A stretch of DNA of 64,000 nt, from contig NZ_CP023668.1 of assembly GCF_002441935.1 (NCBI RefSeq), positions 558,001 to 622,000 on the forward strand. Reading direction: 5' to 3'. Below the pieces are notes generated by a model. It was not told the DNA's origin, did not search any database, and worked only from the letters and a program-made list of their open reading frames with translations. Shown here piece by piece: positions 1-18,275 of this stretch. The stretch is from Mesoplasma lactucae ATCC 49193 (GTDB lineage: Bacteria; Bacillota_I; Bacilli_A; Mycoplasmatales; Mycoplasmataceae). The first letter of the stretch is position 1. Each line of letters opens with the position of its first letter. A program made the translations under genes and the position numbers.

Positions 1-2059
1 CAGCAGTTGCAACTGGAGCATTAATATTTAGTTTAGATCAATCAATTTCTTCAATTCTATTTTCGTTTGCTAATCTTTGAACCATGTAATCTGATGGAAC
101 CATTAAGTCATATTTAAATGAATATAACTTAGTATATAAAGTTTCATTAGCATCATAAGTTTGATAGTTAACTTTATAACCAGTTTCTTTTTCAAACTTA
201 TTAATTAGTTCAGGATCAATATATTCTCCTCAGTTAGCTACAGTTAAATCGTAGATATTATTTTTAACATAAGCTACAGTTAATCCAGAAAATGCTGCTA
301 TAGCTACTAGAGCTACAGAAATAATTTTTCAAGATTTTTGGAATCAGTTTTTTGATTTTGGTGCAATATCATCACTATCTGGAGCAAATAATTTATTATG
401 CTTATTAGTTACTTTAACTTGTAATTTATCAATCTTATTTTCTTCACTCACAATGTTTTGTTGTAAACGGTGTAAATAAGTTTCTAAATAAGTTTCTCTT
501 TGCGCAGAAATGATTTGTGTAGTAGTTTGAGTTTTGGCTCTTTTTAAGCGTTTATCATAACTACTTGTGATTGGTGTTCAAACATAAACTTGAGGAGTTA
601 AAGCATCAAGTTTTGCTTGTAGTTCAGAAATTTTATTGTTTCTTAAATCACGTGTAGCACGTAATTTTTCTGTAGTCATACGAAGTTTGTAGTGGTTCTT
701 GCCTTCTTCAACTTCGATTTTTCATTCTTTTAAAATCTTAATTTTTTTCTTATATCAAGTGATATCTTTTTTAGATAAGTTTCCAGCTTCTAATTCAACA
801 TTGTATTCAGTTTCTCAACGATCAATTTGACGTTGAATTTTTTTAGCTTGTTTAGCAGCTTTTTCATCTCGGTTTTCGATTCATTCGATTTCAGATTCTA
901 AGTCTGCTTTTTTATCATTTAATTTATCTAGTTGTAAAGAAATCTTAGCAACACGTTTAGCATCGTTTGCCTTTTTTTGCATTTCTTCTGTTTTTTTAGC
1001 AATAGATTTTTCACAACGTTCTAAACGAGAGTAGTAACGTTTTTCGTTTCTAATTTCGTTTCTAATTTTGTATTGTTTTCATTCTAATCTTGAAATTTTT
1101 TTATCATAATTCTTAATTGAATAAATTTTAATTAAGAACTTTAATCAGAAGTATTTGACTCATAAACTTAATCTATGAGTCTTTTTAACAACCATTTGGG
1201 TGTTTAAAGCAATGTAATCTTCATTTAGTTTTTTGTAATACTTATCAAAGGTTTTAGCTTTGTAATATCCTCCACGTAATGCTTCTTCAGTTTCTTTTTT
1301 CTTAATCTTAATAACTTGAATTGCGTTTCAAATAATAATAACCAAAAGAATTGCTGCTACTAATAAAGTACCAAAAGCATAAATAAATGGTTTTACTTTT
1401 TTTGCAGTATAAATAAAAGTCGAAACGTTAGTTTGTGGTCCCCCAGTGAAATAAGAAATGATAAAGTCATCAAAACTCATTGCAAAAGCAATTGCTCCAG
1501 CAGTAATAAAGGCTGGTTTTAAAATTGGCAGAATAACTTTAAATAAAATTTGGTGCGGTTTACTTCCTAAATCTTGAGCTGCTTCAAGAGTTGATTTATC
1601 AATCTTTCTCATTCTTGGCATAATTGTGATTAAAACATAAGGAACATTAAAGGAAATATGAGCAAAAATCAAAGTTCCAATTCCAAAGTTTACACCAGAT
1701 AATAAGAAAATAATCATTAATGAAACTGCAGTTACAACATCAGCATTAATTAACGGAATGTTTGCAATTCCTAGTCATGATTTTTGCGTAATTTTTTTAC
1801 ATCTTGATAAACCAATTGCAGCAGCTCCTCCAATTACAAGAGAAACTGCAGTTGAAATTACCGCTACAAAAAGTGAAGTAATAATTGATCTGACAAATGG
1901 TGAGTTGTGTACAAAATCATCATATGCTTTTCCACTAAATCCTTCAAAAACATTAACTGTATCTCCAGAGTTAAATGAAAATACAATCATGATAATGATT
2001 GGGATATAAATGAAAAGCATTATGATTGCGAAGTACGAGCTTTTTCAGAATTTCTTCAT
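1..2059 (-). CDS. potCD: Spermidine/putrescine ABC transporter, PotC permease fused to PotD-like binding domain (3' end outside window)
   Basis: This is the second polyamine permease, fused to the substrate-binding component; the fusion is known in mycoplasmas. Residues 1 to about 250 are a BPD-type permease with several hydrophobic segments and an EAA-like loop (EAAQDLGSKPHQILF). About residues 250-560 are a highly charged, Lys/Glu-rich coiled coil. A single membrane span near residue 580 is followed by a PotD-like domain containing YDLTVANWGEYIDPELI, so the binding domain should sit outside the membrane. In-frame TGA codons read as Trp. I chose ATG 2059 because a strong GGGAGG lies 9 bases upstream; it overlaps the end of potB by 40 bases. 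The alternative ATG at 2020 overlaps the potB stop as TAATG. The gene runs off the left edge. Confidence 0.9.
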
Positions 2060-3066
2060 GATTTTTTACCTCCCTTCCCGTTTTTCTCAAACTTATTAGA
2101 GATAGCCTTAATAATTAACATTAATAAGAAAACCATAATAGTTAAGACAACAGCAATAGCGCTTCCATAACCGAAGTTTGCTCCTTTAAAGAAATAAGAT
2201 TCGATAATAGAAGAAATTAAAGTAATCTTTCCAGCTCCAAGGTAGTGAACAACAATCAATGAAGTTGCAGCTTGAACAATTACTAATGAAAATCCAGTTA
2301 AAATCCCTGGCATTGTTTCACGTAAAGTGATTGTAAAAAAGGTTTTAGTACGACTGCAGCCTAAATCCATGGCAGCTTCTTCTAAATCAATATTACGAGA
2401 AATTACAGAATCATAGATCGGTGTAATTGCAAATGGTAAAAACATGTAAACCATCCCAACAATTACAGCAATTGGGGTTCCTAAAAAAGTTGGACTTAAC
2501 AAGTAGAAAAATGATTGTAGTCCTAAAACTTTTAATAACATTGAGATTCAAATTGGTAAAGTCACTAAAACTCAAACATTTTTAGCCAAGATTTTTGAGC
2601 GCATTTGCCCCATCATATATGCAATTGGATATCCAACAATAACACATAGTAAAGAAGCTATTAAAGCATAAGCAATTGATAATCCAAGTGCAATCATAAT
2701 CCCACGATCAGTAAACATTTTAATATAGTTTTCAAAAGTTGATTTAAATTGGATTGCATCTCCAGTTGGTTGAATAAATGAGTAGATGATTACAGCAATT
2801 AAAGGGAGAATCACCAAAAAGACCATAACTAACACGAATGGTGCTAATCAAGGTCAAACGCGATCATGAAACATTTTAAAAATTTTACTATCAGTGATAG
2901 TTTCGTTCATGTCTTTAATTCTGTTTTTACGTTTTAAACGATTCTTACGTTTTTTTTCTGAAGTAGAAATTTCTTTTTGTAGCTCTTCTTGTTCTTGAGC
3001 ATCTACCTGTACGATTTCTTCTGGTTCAGGTGTAGTATTATTATTTCTTTTCAATTGTGTTAACAC
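2020..3066 (-). CDS. potB: Spermidine/putrescine ABC transporter permease PotB
   Basis: First permease subunit of the polyamine importer. About 70 hydrophilic, Lys/Arg-rich N-terminal residues precede the first membrane span (LAPFVLVMVFLVILPLIAV). At least five further hydrophobic segments follow, with the cytoplasmic EAA-type loop LEEAAMDLGCSRTKTFF that docks on the ATPase. Three TGA codons are read as Trp; read as stops they would split the gene into pieces. The reading frame passes through TGA near 2056 and ends at TAA 2020-2022, inside potCD. The start is uncertain: GTG 3066 lies directly on an AAGAGG ribosome site, and a downstream TTG near 3054 would have better spacing. It lies 14 bases after the potA stop, in one operon. 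Confidence 0.9.
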
Positions 3067-3080
3067 CTCTTATCTAAGTA

Positions 3081-4139
3081 TTAATCATCAACTTCTTTTC
3101 ACATTACATGGATAGCTTCTTCATTTCATTTGATAGAAACTTTCTCATCTGGTTCATGATAATCGGTTGTATGAATGATTCATTGTCTACCTTTTGTAGT
3201 TTCAAAAATAAGTTCTCAGTGAACTCCCATGAAAGTAGCAGACGTGATTTTTCCGTTGAAAAATCCATTATTTGGTTTACGGACTTGAACATCTTCTGGT
3301 CTGATTACAATATCAATGTTGTATTCGTTTTCACCAAAGTTGGTGTCCATACATTTAAATTCTTTACCATCAAATTTTACTAAGTGGTCTCTGACAAATT
3401 CCCCATCTTCAATAACATTTGAAGTACCAACAAATTTTGATACTCAAATATTTTCAGGTTCATTATAAATTTCTTCTGGAGTTCCAATTTGTTGAATGAT
3501 TCCTTGATTCATAACAACAATACGATCGCTCATAGTTAAGGCTTCTTCTTGATCATGAGATACCATGATAAAAGTAATTCCAACTTCTTTTTGTAGACGT
3601 TTTAATTCATCACGCATAACTTTACGTAATTGAACATCTAAAGCTGCCATTGGTTCATCTAAAAGAAGAATTTTAGGTTTCATAACTAACGCTCTTGCCA
3701 TAGCAACACGTTGTCTTTGTCCCCCTGATAATTCGTTTGGTTTTTTATCTTCATGGCCTTCTAAACCAACAAGTTTCACCATTTTACCAACTTCTCTGTC
3801 GATAATTTCACGTTTCATTTTTTTATTTTCTAAACCAAACGCAATATTTTCTCAAACTGTTCGATTTGGAAATAAGGCATAAGATTGAAAAACAGTATTA
3901 ATTTGACGTTTGTTAATTTTAATTGGGGCTAAATTCTTCCCTTCAAAAAGAATTTCACCAGAGTTAGCTTTTTCAAACCCTCCGATGATTCTAATTGTCG
4001 TTGATTTTCCGCACCCTGATGGTCCTAGTAAAGTGATAAATTCACCTTCATGTACGTTAAAACTAATTCCTTTTAAAACAACTTTTCCATCATAGTCTTT
4101 TGTCATATTACGAATTTCTAAAATATTGTTTGTTTCCAT
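3081..4139 (-). CDS. potA: Spermidine/putrescine ABC transporter ATP-binding protein PotA
   Basis: ATPase that powers polyamine import. The Walker A motif is GPSGCGKST, the signature is [15 protein letters not shown], Walker B is ILLLDEP, and the switch histidine is in [10 protein letters not shown]. The C-terminal part matches the TOBE-type regulatory domain of PotA/MalK ATPases ([12 protein letters not shown]). At 352 residues it is of normal family length. The start is ATG 4139, with AAAGGGG 8-9 bases upstream; the longer frame beginning MLFRKG lacks a ribosome site. It is the first gene of potA-potB-potCD. Several TGA codons are read as Trp, for example in the C-terminal MWKEVDD. Confidence 0.96.
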
Positions 4140-4199
4140 TGAATTTATCCCCTTTCTAAAAAGCAAAAAACATTGAGTTTATTTTACTACATTCGAGAA

Positions 4200-4251
4200 A
4201 AAAATACATAAAAAAGTTGTTTTTTCAAACTCTCTTTTTTATGTATTTTTT
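4200..4251 (-). terminator. Intrinsic terminator after the HAD phosphatase gene
   Basis: A perfect 16-bp inverted repeat (4201-4216 against 4234-4249) encloses a 17-base loop. It lies 4 bases after the stop of the gene at 4255-5079 and separates it from the pot operon. U-rich sequence flanks the stem on both strands. Confidence 0.75.
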
Positions 4252-4254
4252 GCG

Positions 4255-5079
4255 CTATTTTAAGACGTTATTCTTAACTCAAACTGCAACTCCATCTTCT
4301 TTTACAGATTGAGTTACTTGGTTAGCGTGAGCCTTAATTTCATTTGGTGCTTGACCCATTGCAACACCAGTCCCTGCTCATTCTAAAGCATCGATGTCAT
4401 TCGATCCATCTCCAAAATAAATAACATCAGTTTGTTCAACATTAAATAGTTTTGCTGCATGCGCAATTCCAACCGCTTTATTAATTCCTGTCATATTAAT
4501 CTCTAAATTATGTTTTGGTTTTTGAACATAACTTCAACCAAAAATTGCTAAATTTAAAGGTTTAATTTCTTGTTCAAATTTTTGATAATTTTTATAAGTT
4601 CCATGACAAATAACTTTCATAGTTTGATAAGTTAAATTACTACAATCTTTTTTAACTTTAATAGTTTTTGCACGAGTTCTTCCATGCATAAAAATTGATA
4701 AATAATTAAACTTTCTAGTCACATAAGTATAGTCAGGATCATCAGTATAAGCTACAAAACTAATATGATTTCTCATTGCAGCTTCATATAGTGGGATTGC
4801 TTTGTCTTTTGGAATTGGTTTTTTTCATAATTGCTTAATTGTTCAATCAGGATTGAAATAAAAAACATCAGCACCATTTAAACCAATAACTGGTGTTTTA
4901 CCATCGTTTAATTCTAATTCTTTTGCTACTTTTAAAATTCCTCTAGAACCTCTCCCAGTTGCTAAGGTAACAATATTTCCTTGTTTTTTTGCTTCTAACA
5001 AAGTTGAAACAACTTCTTTAGACATTTTTTGATGATGAACTAAGGTTCCATCAATATCAAAAACTAACATTTTCTTCAT
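4255..5079 (-). CDS. Cof-type HAD-superfamily phosphatase
   Basis: Probable sugar-phosphate or nucleotide phosphatase of the HAD IIB (Cof) subfamily. Motif I is DIDGTLV near the N-terminus, with both catalytic aspartates. Motif II is TLATGRG. Motifs III and IV are in the C-terminal part, with a lysine in GINKAVG and FGDGSNDIDAL binding Mg2+. The 274 residues fit the family, which carries a large cap domain between motifs II and III. TGA is read as Trp at several places. The chosen start, MKKMLVFDIDG, follows an AGAGG about 12 bases upstream. The substrate cannot be inferred. A second, divergent member lies at 5506-6345. Confidence 0.9.
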
Positions 5080-5123
5080 AAATTTTATAAACCTCTTTTT
5101 TGTATTTAAATTAATTTTCACAT

Positions 5124-5155
5124 AAAAAAGACCCATTGAATAACAATGGGTCTTA
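5124..5155 (-). terminator. Terminator after trxA
   Basis: AGACCCATTG pairs perfectly with CAATGGGTCT around a 5-base loop, followed on the minus strand by a U-run. It closes the HAD phosphatase-trxA unit. Confidence 0.85.
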
Positions 5156-5179
5156 AATATTTGTATTATTTTTGATTTA

Positions 5180-5485
5180 TTATTTAATGAAAGCTTCTAA
5201 TTGTTGTTTTGGTTGTAAACCAATTGCTTTATTAGTTTGTTTTCCATCTTTGAACATAATTAAAGTTGGAATTGACATAACTTGGTATTCTTTTGCTAAG
5301 TCAGGTACATTGTCAACATTAACTTCTAGTACTTTTAAATCTGGATTTTCTTCTGCTACTTGTTCAATAATTGGAGCAAGCATTTTACATGGTCCACATC
5401 AGTCAGCATAAAAGTCAACTAATACTTTTCCTTCTTTAATTTCTTTGTTGAATTGATCAACATTATCAATTTTAATAATTGCCAT
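5180..5485 (-). CDS. trxA: Thioredoxin
   Basis: Cytoplasmic dithiol-disulfide oxidoreductase of 101 residues. The redox motif WCGPC has its cysteines at residues 30 and 33. The cis-proline region is MSIPTLIMFKDG, typical of the thioredoxin fold. The start is ATG 5485, with AAGGAGG 8 bases upstream. It follows the HAD gene by 20 bases and is closed by its own terminator, so the two are probably cotranscribed. Its usual partner is thioredoxin reductase, which is not in this window. Confidence 0.97.
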
Positions 5486-5505
5486 AATAAATTCCTCCTT
5501 AAGGA

Positions 5506-6345
5506 TTATTTTTGTCTTAAAATGTGGTGTTCAACGTAATCACTAACACCATCATCAGTATTAGATTTAGTCATATCATCAGCCACATCTTTTAAGGCAA
5601 AAGCTGCGTTTTCAACCGCAACCCCAACGTCAACAGCGTCGAACATTGGTAGGTCATTCATTCCATCACCAAAAGCATATGTTTTAGTAACTTCAGGTTC
5701 CACTTGTAAGTATTCTAACACTTTCTTAACCGCGTATCCCTTAGAAACATTTTTTGGTGATACTTCGATTACACGATTTGAATACTTATGTGCATCAGCG
5801 TTAAATTCTTTTAATTTTGCTGATAAGTCTTTATAAAAATCATCAGCTTCTTTATCAGTTGTATCTTTTGGCAAGATGATTGTCAAATGGTTAATTTTTT
5901 CGTTGATTTGTGATAAATCATCAACAACAACATAATCATTACCCATCATTTGTGCTCAATAAATTGAGTTATTTCCTCGTCTTGTTACATAAGTTGTATC
6001 ATCTGAAAAATAGTGAGATTTCAAACCATCATTTTTAGTATTTTCAAATACTCATTTAACAAGTTCTGGTTTTAAAGATTCATTTACGATTCAAACATCA
6101 TTTTTAAAATCATAAACTTGACCACCATTATTACCACCAACAATACCACCAAGTTTGTCTAAACCTAGACGTTTACCTTGACGAATTACATCAGCAGTAG
6201 ATCTAGCAGTAATCGGAATTAACATCATTCCGTTATCATAAACCTTTTTTACTGTCTCTCTTGTTTTAGGAGAAAAGAATCCATCATCTTGTAATAATGT
6301 TGAATCTAAATCCGAAAACATTAAAGCTTCTTTTTTATATTTCAT
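5506..6345 (-). CDS. Cof-type HAD-superfamily phosphatase
   Basis: A 279-residue HAD IIB phosphatase. The N-terminal catalytic motif is SDLDSTLLQ, motif II is ITARST, and the C-terminal metal-binding motif is FGDGMNDLPMF. The middle section (about residues 85-190) is the cap that selects substrate and is poorly related to the gene at 4255-5079, so a different substrate is likely. Several TGA codons are read as Trp. ATG 6345 is preceded by GAGGATG at 7-8 bases. It is the first gene of a two-gene unit with trxA. No specific function can be assigned. Confidence 0.9.
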
Positions 6346-6473
6346 AGTTATTTCATCCTCTTTTTATTGCTTAGATTATATCTTAATTCAATAAACATTA
6401 ATTAAGTAACTCTGATATCTTTATTATATCCCATTTTTTACTTATACTTACAAAAAGTTAGTTAGTTTAAGAA

Positions 6474-6502
6474 TAAAAAAGAAGCAAGGAGACTTGCTTC
6501 TT
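6474..6502 (-). terminator. Terminator of the left rRNA operon
   Basis: AAGAAGCAAG pairs with CTTGCTTCTT around GAGA, followed on the minus strand by a run of U. It lies six bases beyond the 5S rRNA and ends the left operon. Confidence 0.9.
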
Positions 6503-6507
6503 ATTAA

Positions 6508-6614
<107 letters not shown>

Positions 6615-6711
6615 ATTATATGTTGTTTTAAAGATTATTCTCTGAAAACTGAATACTTGATTTCGAATTTATTCTTCACGTTGATTTGTAAATTGTTTTG
6701 TCCATTTGATT

Positions 6712-9640
<2,929 letters not shown>

Positions 9641-10012
9641 AATGGCAATTTACAAATTTTAGTTTTTAATTTCTGATCTCATTGTCAATAATTAATAACT
9701 ATTTTTATTAGAAAATTGTTTTAAATTATTTAAGTTTCAAATTAATGAAACTTAAAATTCAATTGCTATCAAAACTAAATAAATTAGTTTTGAATAACTG
9801 TAGTATTCAATTCAAAAAGAATTAAATACTTTGTTTTAGTTTGTATATCGAAAATAATAAATTAAATTCAATATACGTTTCTCATCAAATATTCAGTTTT
9901 CAAAGAACAATCTTTCAGCAGATTATTTTAATTTAATAAAATGATCGCTGAAAACTAAATAGAACGAATAGTCAAAGTTGTTTATCTCAACTTCAATAAT
10001 ATTAATCTCCAT
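9641..10012 (-). other. 16S-23S internal transcribed spacer without tRNA, left operon
   Basis: The 372-base spacer carries no tRNA gene. It contains one arm of each rRNA processing stem. Bases 9939-9965 pair with the 16S leader at 11675-11701 (25 of 27 positions). Bases 9884-9912 pair with the region after 23S at 6633-6661. A boxA-like TTCTTTGAAAAC lies in the 23S-side arm, fitting antitermination. A small hairpin (CAAAACTAA / TTAGTTTTG) lies near 9770-9792. Base 9818 is A here and T in the right copy. Confidence 0.85.
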
Positions 10013-11540
<1,528 letters not shown>

Positions 11541-11633
11541 ACATTAGTTTGTTAAAAACTAATAAAAATGATTTGATTCTGACTATTCTTTTTTATCTCA
11601 ATTTAATTGTACGAGTTATTTTACAATAACTTC

Positions 11634-11655
11634 AAACCGCTAATTTATGCGGTTT
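11634..11655 (-). other. rRNA leader hairpin, left operon
   Basis: A 7-bp stem (AAACCGC / GCGGTTT, 8-base loop) lies in the transcribed leader between the promoter and 16S. The equivalent hairpin in the right operon has the same length and place but different bases, with paired substitutions at three of seven pairs. The rest of the leader (11541-11702) is identical in both copies. Just upstream (11675-11701) is the boxA-containing arm that pairs with the far side of 16S. Confidence 0.8.
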
Positions 11656-11732
11656 ATTTAACAAGTAATTGGTTGTTCTATTTAGTTTTCAAAGATCATT
11701 TCTGTGTACTTTTTTCGAAAAGCACAAATATT

Positions 11733-11761
11733 ATTATACACACATCTATAAACCGATGCAA
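11733..11761 (-). promoter_or_regulatory. rRNA promoter of the left operon
   Basis: On the minus strand -35 TTGCAT (11756-11761), a 17-base spacer and -10 TATAAT (11733-11738) form a near-consensus sigma-A promoter about 200 bases upstream of 16S. It lies 31 bases beyond the end of the duplicated segment, so it is unique to this copy. The remaining intergenic sequence up to 11930 is AT-rich with no gene; a perfect 8-bp hairpin (CTAATTTA / TAAATTAG) sits at 11905-11924. Confidence 0.85.
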
Positions 11762-11930
11762 GTACTTTTTTAAAATTTGTTTATTTCTATCAAGAACACA
11801 ATATTGATAATACCCTACCAAAAACTCATATGCAAGACTTTTTTTAAAGTTTTGCTAATAAATTTTAAAAACTTTTTCTAACATGTTTTTGCATGTATTT
11901 TAAGCTAATTTATTGCTAAATTAGGGGATT

Positions 11931-11968
11931 AAAAAAGAGAAACCTTATATATTAAAGCTTCTCTTTTA
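11931..11968 (-). terminator. Terminator of the right rRNA operon
   Basis: On the minus strand AAAAGAGAAGCTT pairs imperfectly with AAGGTTTCTCTTTT and is followed by a U-run. It follows the 5S gene at once and separates the two operons. It has the same place as the left-operon terminator but an unrelated sequence. Confidence 0.85.
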
Positions 11969-12075
<107 letters not shown>

Positions 12076-12172
12076 ATTATATGTTGTTTTAAAGATTATT
12101 CTCTGAAAACTGAATACTTGATTTCGAATTTATTCTTCACGTTGATTTGTAAATTGTTTTGTCCATTTGATT

Positions 12173-15101
<2,929 letters not shown>

Positions 15102-15473
15102 AATGGCAATTTACAAATTTTAGTTTTTAATTTCTGATCTCATTGTCAATAATTAATAACTATTTTTATTAGAAAATTGTTTTAAATTATTTAAGTTTCA
15201 AATTAATGAAACTTAAAATTCAATTGCTATCAAAACTAAATAAATTAGTTTTGAATAACTGTAGTATTCAATTCAAAATGAATTAAATACTTTGTTTTAG
15301 TTTGTATATCGAAAATAATAAATTAAATTCAATATACGTTTCTCATCAAATATTCAGTTTTCAAAGAACAATCTTTCAGCAGATTATTTTAATTTAATAA
15401 AATGATCGCTGAAAACTAAATAGAACGAATAGTCAAAGTTGTTTATCTCAACTTCAATAATATTAATCTCCAT
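15102..15473 (-). other. 16S-23S internal transcribed spacer without tRNA, right operon
   Basis: Same as the left spacer except T at 15279 where the left copy has A (9818). The 16S processing arm is 15400-15426 and the 23S arm is 15345-15373. No tRNA gene is present. Confidence 0.85.
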
Positions 15474-17001
<1,528 letters not shown>

Positions 17002-17094
17002 ACATTAGTTTGTTAAAAACTAATAAAAATGATTTGATTCTGACTATTCTTTTTTATCTCAATTTAATTGTACGAGTTATTTTACAATAACTTC

Positions 17095-17116
17095 GAATCG
17101 TCTATTTCAACGATTC
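17095..17116 (-). other. rRNA leader hairpin, right operon
   Basis: GAATCGT pairs with ACGATTC around an 8-base loop, at exactly the position of the left-operon hairpin (11634-11655). Three base pairs differ by compensatory changes. Flanking leader sequence is identical, including the processing arm at 17136-17162. Confidence 0.8.
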
Positions 17117-17194
17117 ATTTAACAAGTAATTGGTTGTTCTATTTAGTTTTCAAAGATCATTTCTCTCTTGTTATTTCTCAAACAACAGAACTTA

Positions 17195-17223
17195 ATACTA
17201 TCAAAATATTTTTAATAATACAA
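17195..17223 (-). promoter_or_regulatory. rRNA promoter of the right operon
   Basis: On the minus strand -35 TTGTAT (17218-17223), 17 bases and -10 TAGTAT (17195-17200). Its distance from the shared leader (32 bases) nearly equals that of the left promoter (31), which supports the call. Both hexamers are further from consensus than in the left operon. Between here and tRNA-Leu (17224-17345) nothing else was seen. Confidence 0.6.
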
Positions 17224-17345
17224 GTGTTTTTCTTGATTTCCCTTAAGTTAAATCGCGAATACAAAACTAATGTTACACTAGTCATTTTCACAAAGCAATA
17301 GCTTTTTTTAACTTTTTTGAAATCTTTTTCCTTTGGCGATTTAGA

Positions 17346-17383
17346 AAATAAAAACTAGCAATTTTAATCATAAATTTGCTAGC
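17346..17383 (-). terminator. Terminator after tRNA-Leu
   Basis: CTAGCAA (minus strand, 17376-17382) pairs with TTGCTAG (17355-17361) and is followed by TTTTTATTTT. It ends the tRNA-Lys/tRNA-Leu transcript before the right rRNA promoter. Confidence 0.75.
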
Positions 17384-17397
17384 TTCATTTACATAAA

Positions 17398-17482
17398 TGG
17401 TGCGGGATGGGGGACTCGAACCCCCACGTACAAAGACGCTAGATCCTAAGTCTAGTGCGTCTGCCAATTCCGCCAATCCCGC
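17398..17482 (-). tRNA. tRNA-Leu (anticodon UAG)
   Basis: 85 nt including encoded CCA. GCGGGAT pairs with ATCCCGC; the anticodon loop is CTTAGGA (anticodon TAG), with a class II long variable arm. It reads CUN leucine codons. It is transcribed after tRNA-Lys from the promoter at 17606-17635. Confidence 0.97.
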
Positions 17483-17485
17483 GAA

Positions 17486-17561
<76 letters not shown>

Positions 17562-17605
17562 AAGTTGTAAATATGTGTTAGTTTATTTCAAAAATAAGCA
17601 TTCCT

Positions 17606-17635
17606 ATAATAACATAAGTAATTTTCTACCTTCAA
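17606..17635 (-). promoter_or_regulatory. Promoter for tRNA-Lys/tRNA-Leu
   Basis: On the minus strand -35 TTGAAG (17630-17635), 18 bases and -10 TATTAT (17606-17611), about 45 bases upstream of tRNA-Lys. A terminator lies directly upstream, so this pair needs its own promoter. Confidence 0.6.
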
Positions 17636-17728
17636 GTCTTTTTCAAAACTTTTTGAAAAAATTTTTTAAGTTGTAACTCTTATCTATTAAAGGTTGTAAG
17701 AACTTATCAAATTAATCGATAAGCGACT

Positions 17729-17766
17729 CTTAAAAAAATAAAATCATACCTAATATAGCGGTATGA
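17729..17766 (-). terminator. Terminator after tRNA-Thr
   Basis: Perfect 7-bp stem TCATACC/GGTATGA followed on the minus strand by TTTTATTTTTTT. It ends the Asn-Glu-Val-Thr tRNA transcript. Confidence 0.88.
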
Positions 17767-17790
17767 GTTCTTGATCTGTTTATTTCTTAA

Positions 17791-17866
17791 TGGTGCTGTC
17801 TAAAGGAATCGAACCTTCGACCTACTGATTACAAGTCAGTTGCTCTGCCTGCTGAGCTAAGACAGC
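17791..17866 (-). tRNA. tRNA-Thr (anticodon UGU)
   Basis: 76 nt including CCA. The acceptor stem is GCTGTCT/AGACAGC and the anticodon loop is CTTGTAA. It is the last gene of a four-tRNA transcript. Confidence 0.97.
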
Positions 17867-17878
17867 GATAAATAATAA

Positions 17879-17954
17879 TGGTGGAGTATGACGGGCTCGA
17901 ACCGCCGACCGCCTGCTTGTAAGGCAGGAGCTCTCCCAACTGAGCTAATACTCC
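17879..17954 (-). tRNA. tRNA-Val (anticodon UAC)
   Basis: 76 nt including CCA. The acceptor stem is GGAGTAT/ATACTCC and the anticodon loop is CTTACAA. It lies 12 bases upstream of tRNA-Thr. Confidence 0.97.
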
Positions 17955-17979
17955 AAAAATGAAAATAATAATATAATAA

Positions 17980-18055
17980 TGGTAGCCTGTACGGGGTTCG
18001 AACCCGTGTGTCCACGGATGAAAACCGTGTGTGTTAACCGCTTCACCAACAGGCC
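17980..18055 (-). tRNA. tRNA-Glu (anticodon UUC)
   Basis: 76 nt including CCA. The 5' end is GGCCTGT and the 3' acceptor strand ACAGGCT; the anticodon loop is TTTTCAT. It is presumably charged by GluRS; the GatCAB genes of this window act on tRNA-Gln and/or tRNA-Asn. Confidence 0.96.
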
Positions 18056-18065
18056 ATTTTAAAAA

Positions 18066-18141
18066 TGGCGGCTTTTACAGGACTCGAACCTGTGACAAAT
18101 CGGTTAACAGCCGATTGCTCTACCAACTGAGCTAAAAAGCC
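18066..18141 (-). tRNA. tRNA-Asn (anticodon GUU)
   Basis: 76 nt including CCA. The anticodon loop is CTGTTAA and the acceptor stem GGCTTTT/AAAAGCC. It is the first gene of the Asn-Glu-Val-Thr transcript. A dedicated AsnRS gene is at 36915-38282. Confidence 0.97.
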
Positions 18142-18184
18142 AATAATTGTTAAATATTGCTATTTCCTTATCAAGACAATTAGA

Positions 18185-18213
18185 ATTATAACCAATGGAT
18201 TATTACTTGTCTA
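18185..18213 (-). promoter_or_regulatory. Promoter of the Asn-Glu-Val-Thr tRNA unit
   Basis: On the minus strand -35 TAGACA (18208-18213), exactly 17 bases and -10 TATAAT (18185-18190). It lies about 44 bases upstream of tRNA-Asn and is near consensus. Confidence 0.85.
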
Positions 18214-18255
18214 TATTTTTTAAAACTTTTTTCAAAAAAATTTAAACTTTTTTCA

Positions 18256-18273
18256 AAAACCGCTAAAAATAGC
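18256..18273 (-). terminator. Weak possible terminator after folD
   Basis: On the minus strand GCTA/TAGC forms a short stem followed by TTTTT, two bases beyond the folD stop. The stem is only 4-5 bp, so the call is weak. Confidence 0.35.
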
Positions 18274-18275
18274 CA

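Noticed and set aside
1328-3066. Apparent split or frameshifted permease genes
   Set aside because: All breaks are TGA codons, read as Trp in this genetic code; the frames are continuous.
3108-3383. Plus-strand open frames opposite potA and similar antisense frames elsewhere
   Set aside because: They are complements of well-supported minus-strand genes and lack ribosome sites.
9641-10012. tRNA genes in the 16S-23S spacers
   Set aside because: No cloverleaf or TTCGA-type T arm is visible; only processing arms and small hairpins are present.
17288-17476. 62-codon frame overlapping tRNA-Leu
   Set aside because: It is tRNA-Leu and its terminator read as protein.
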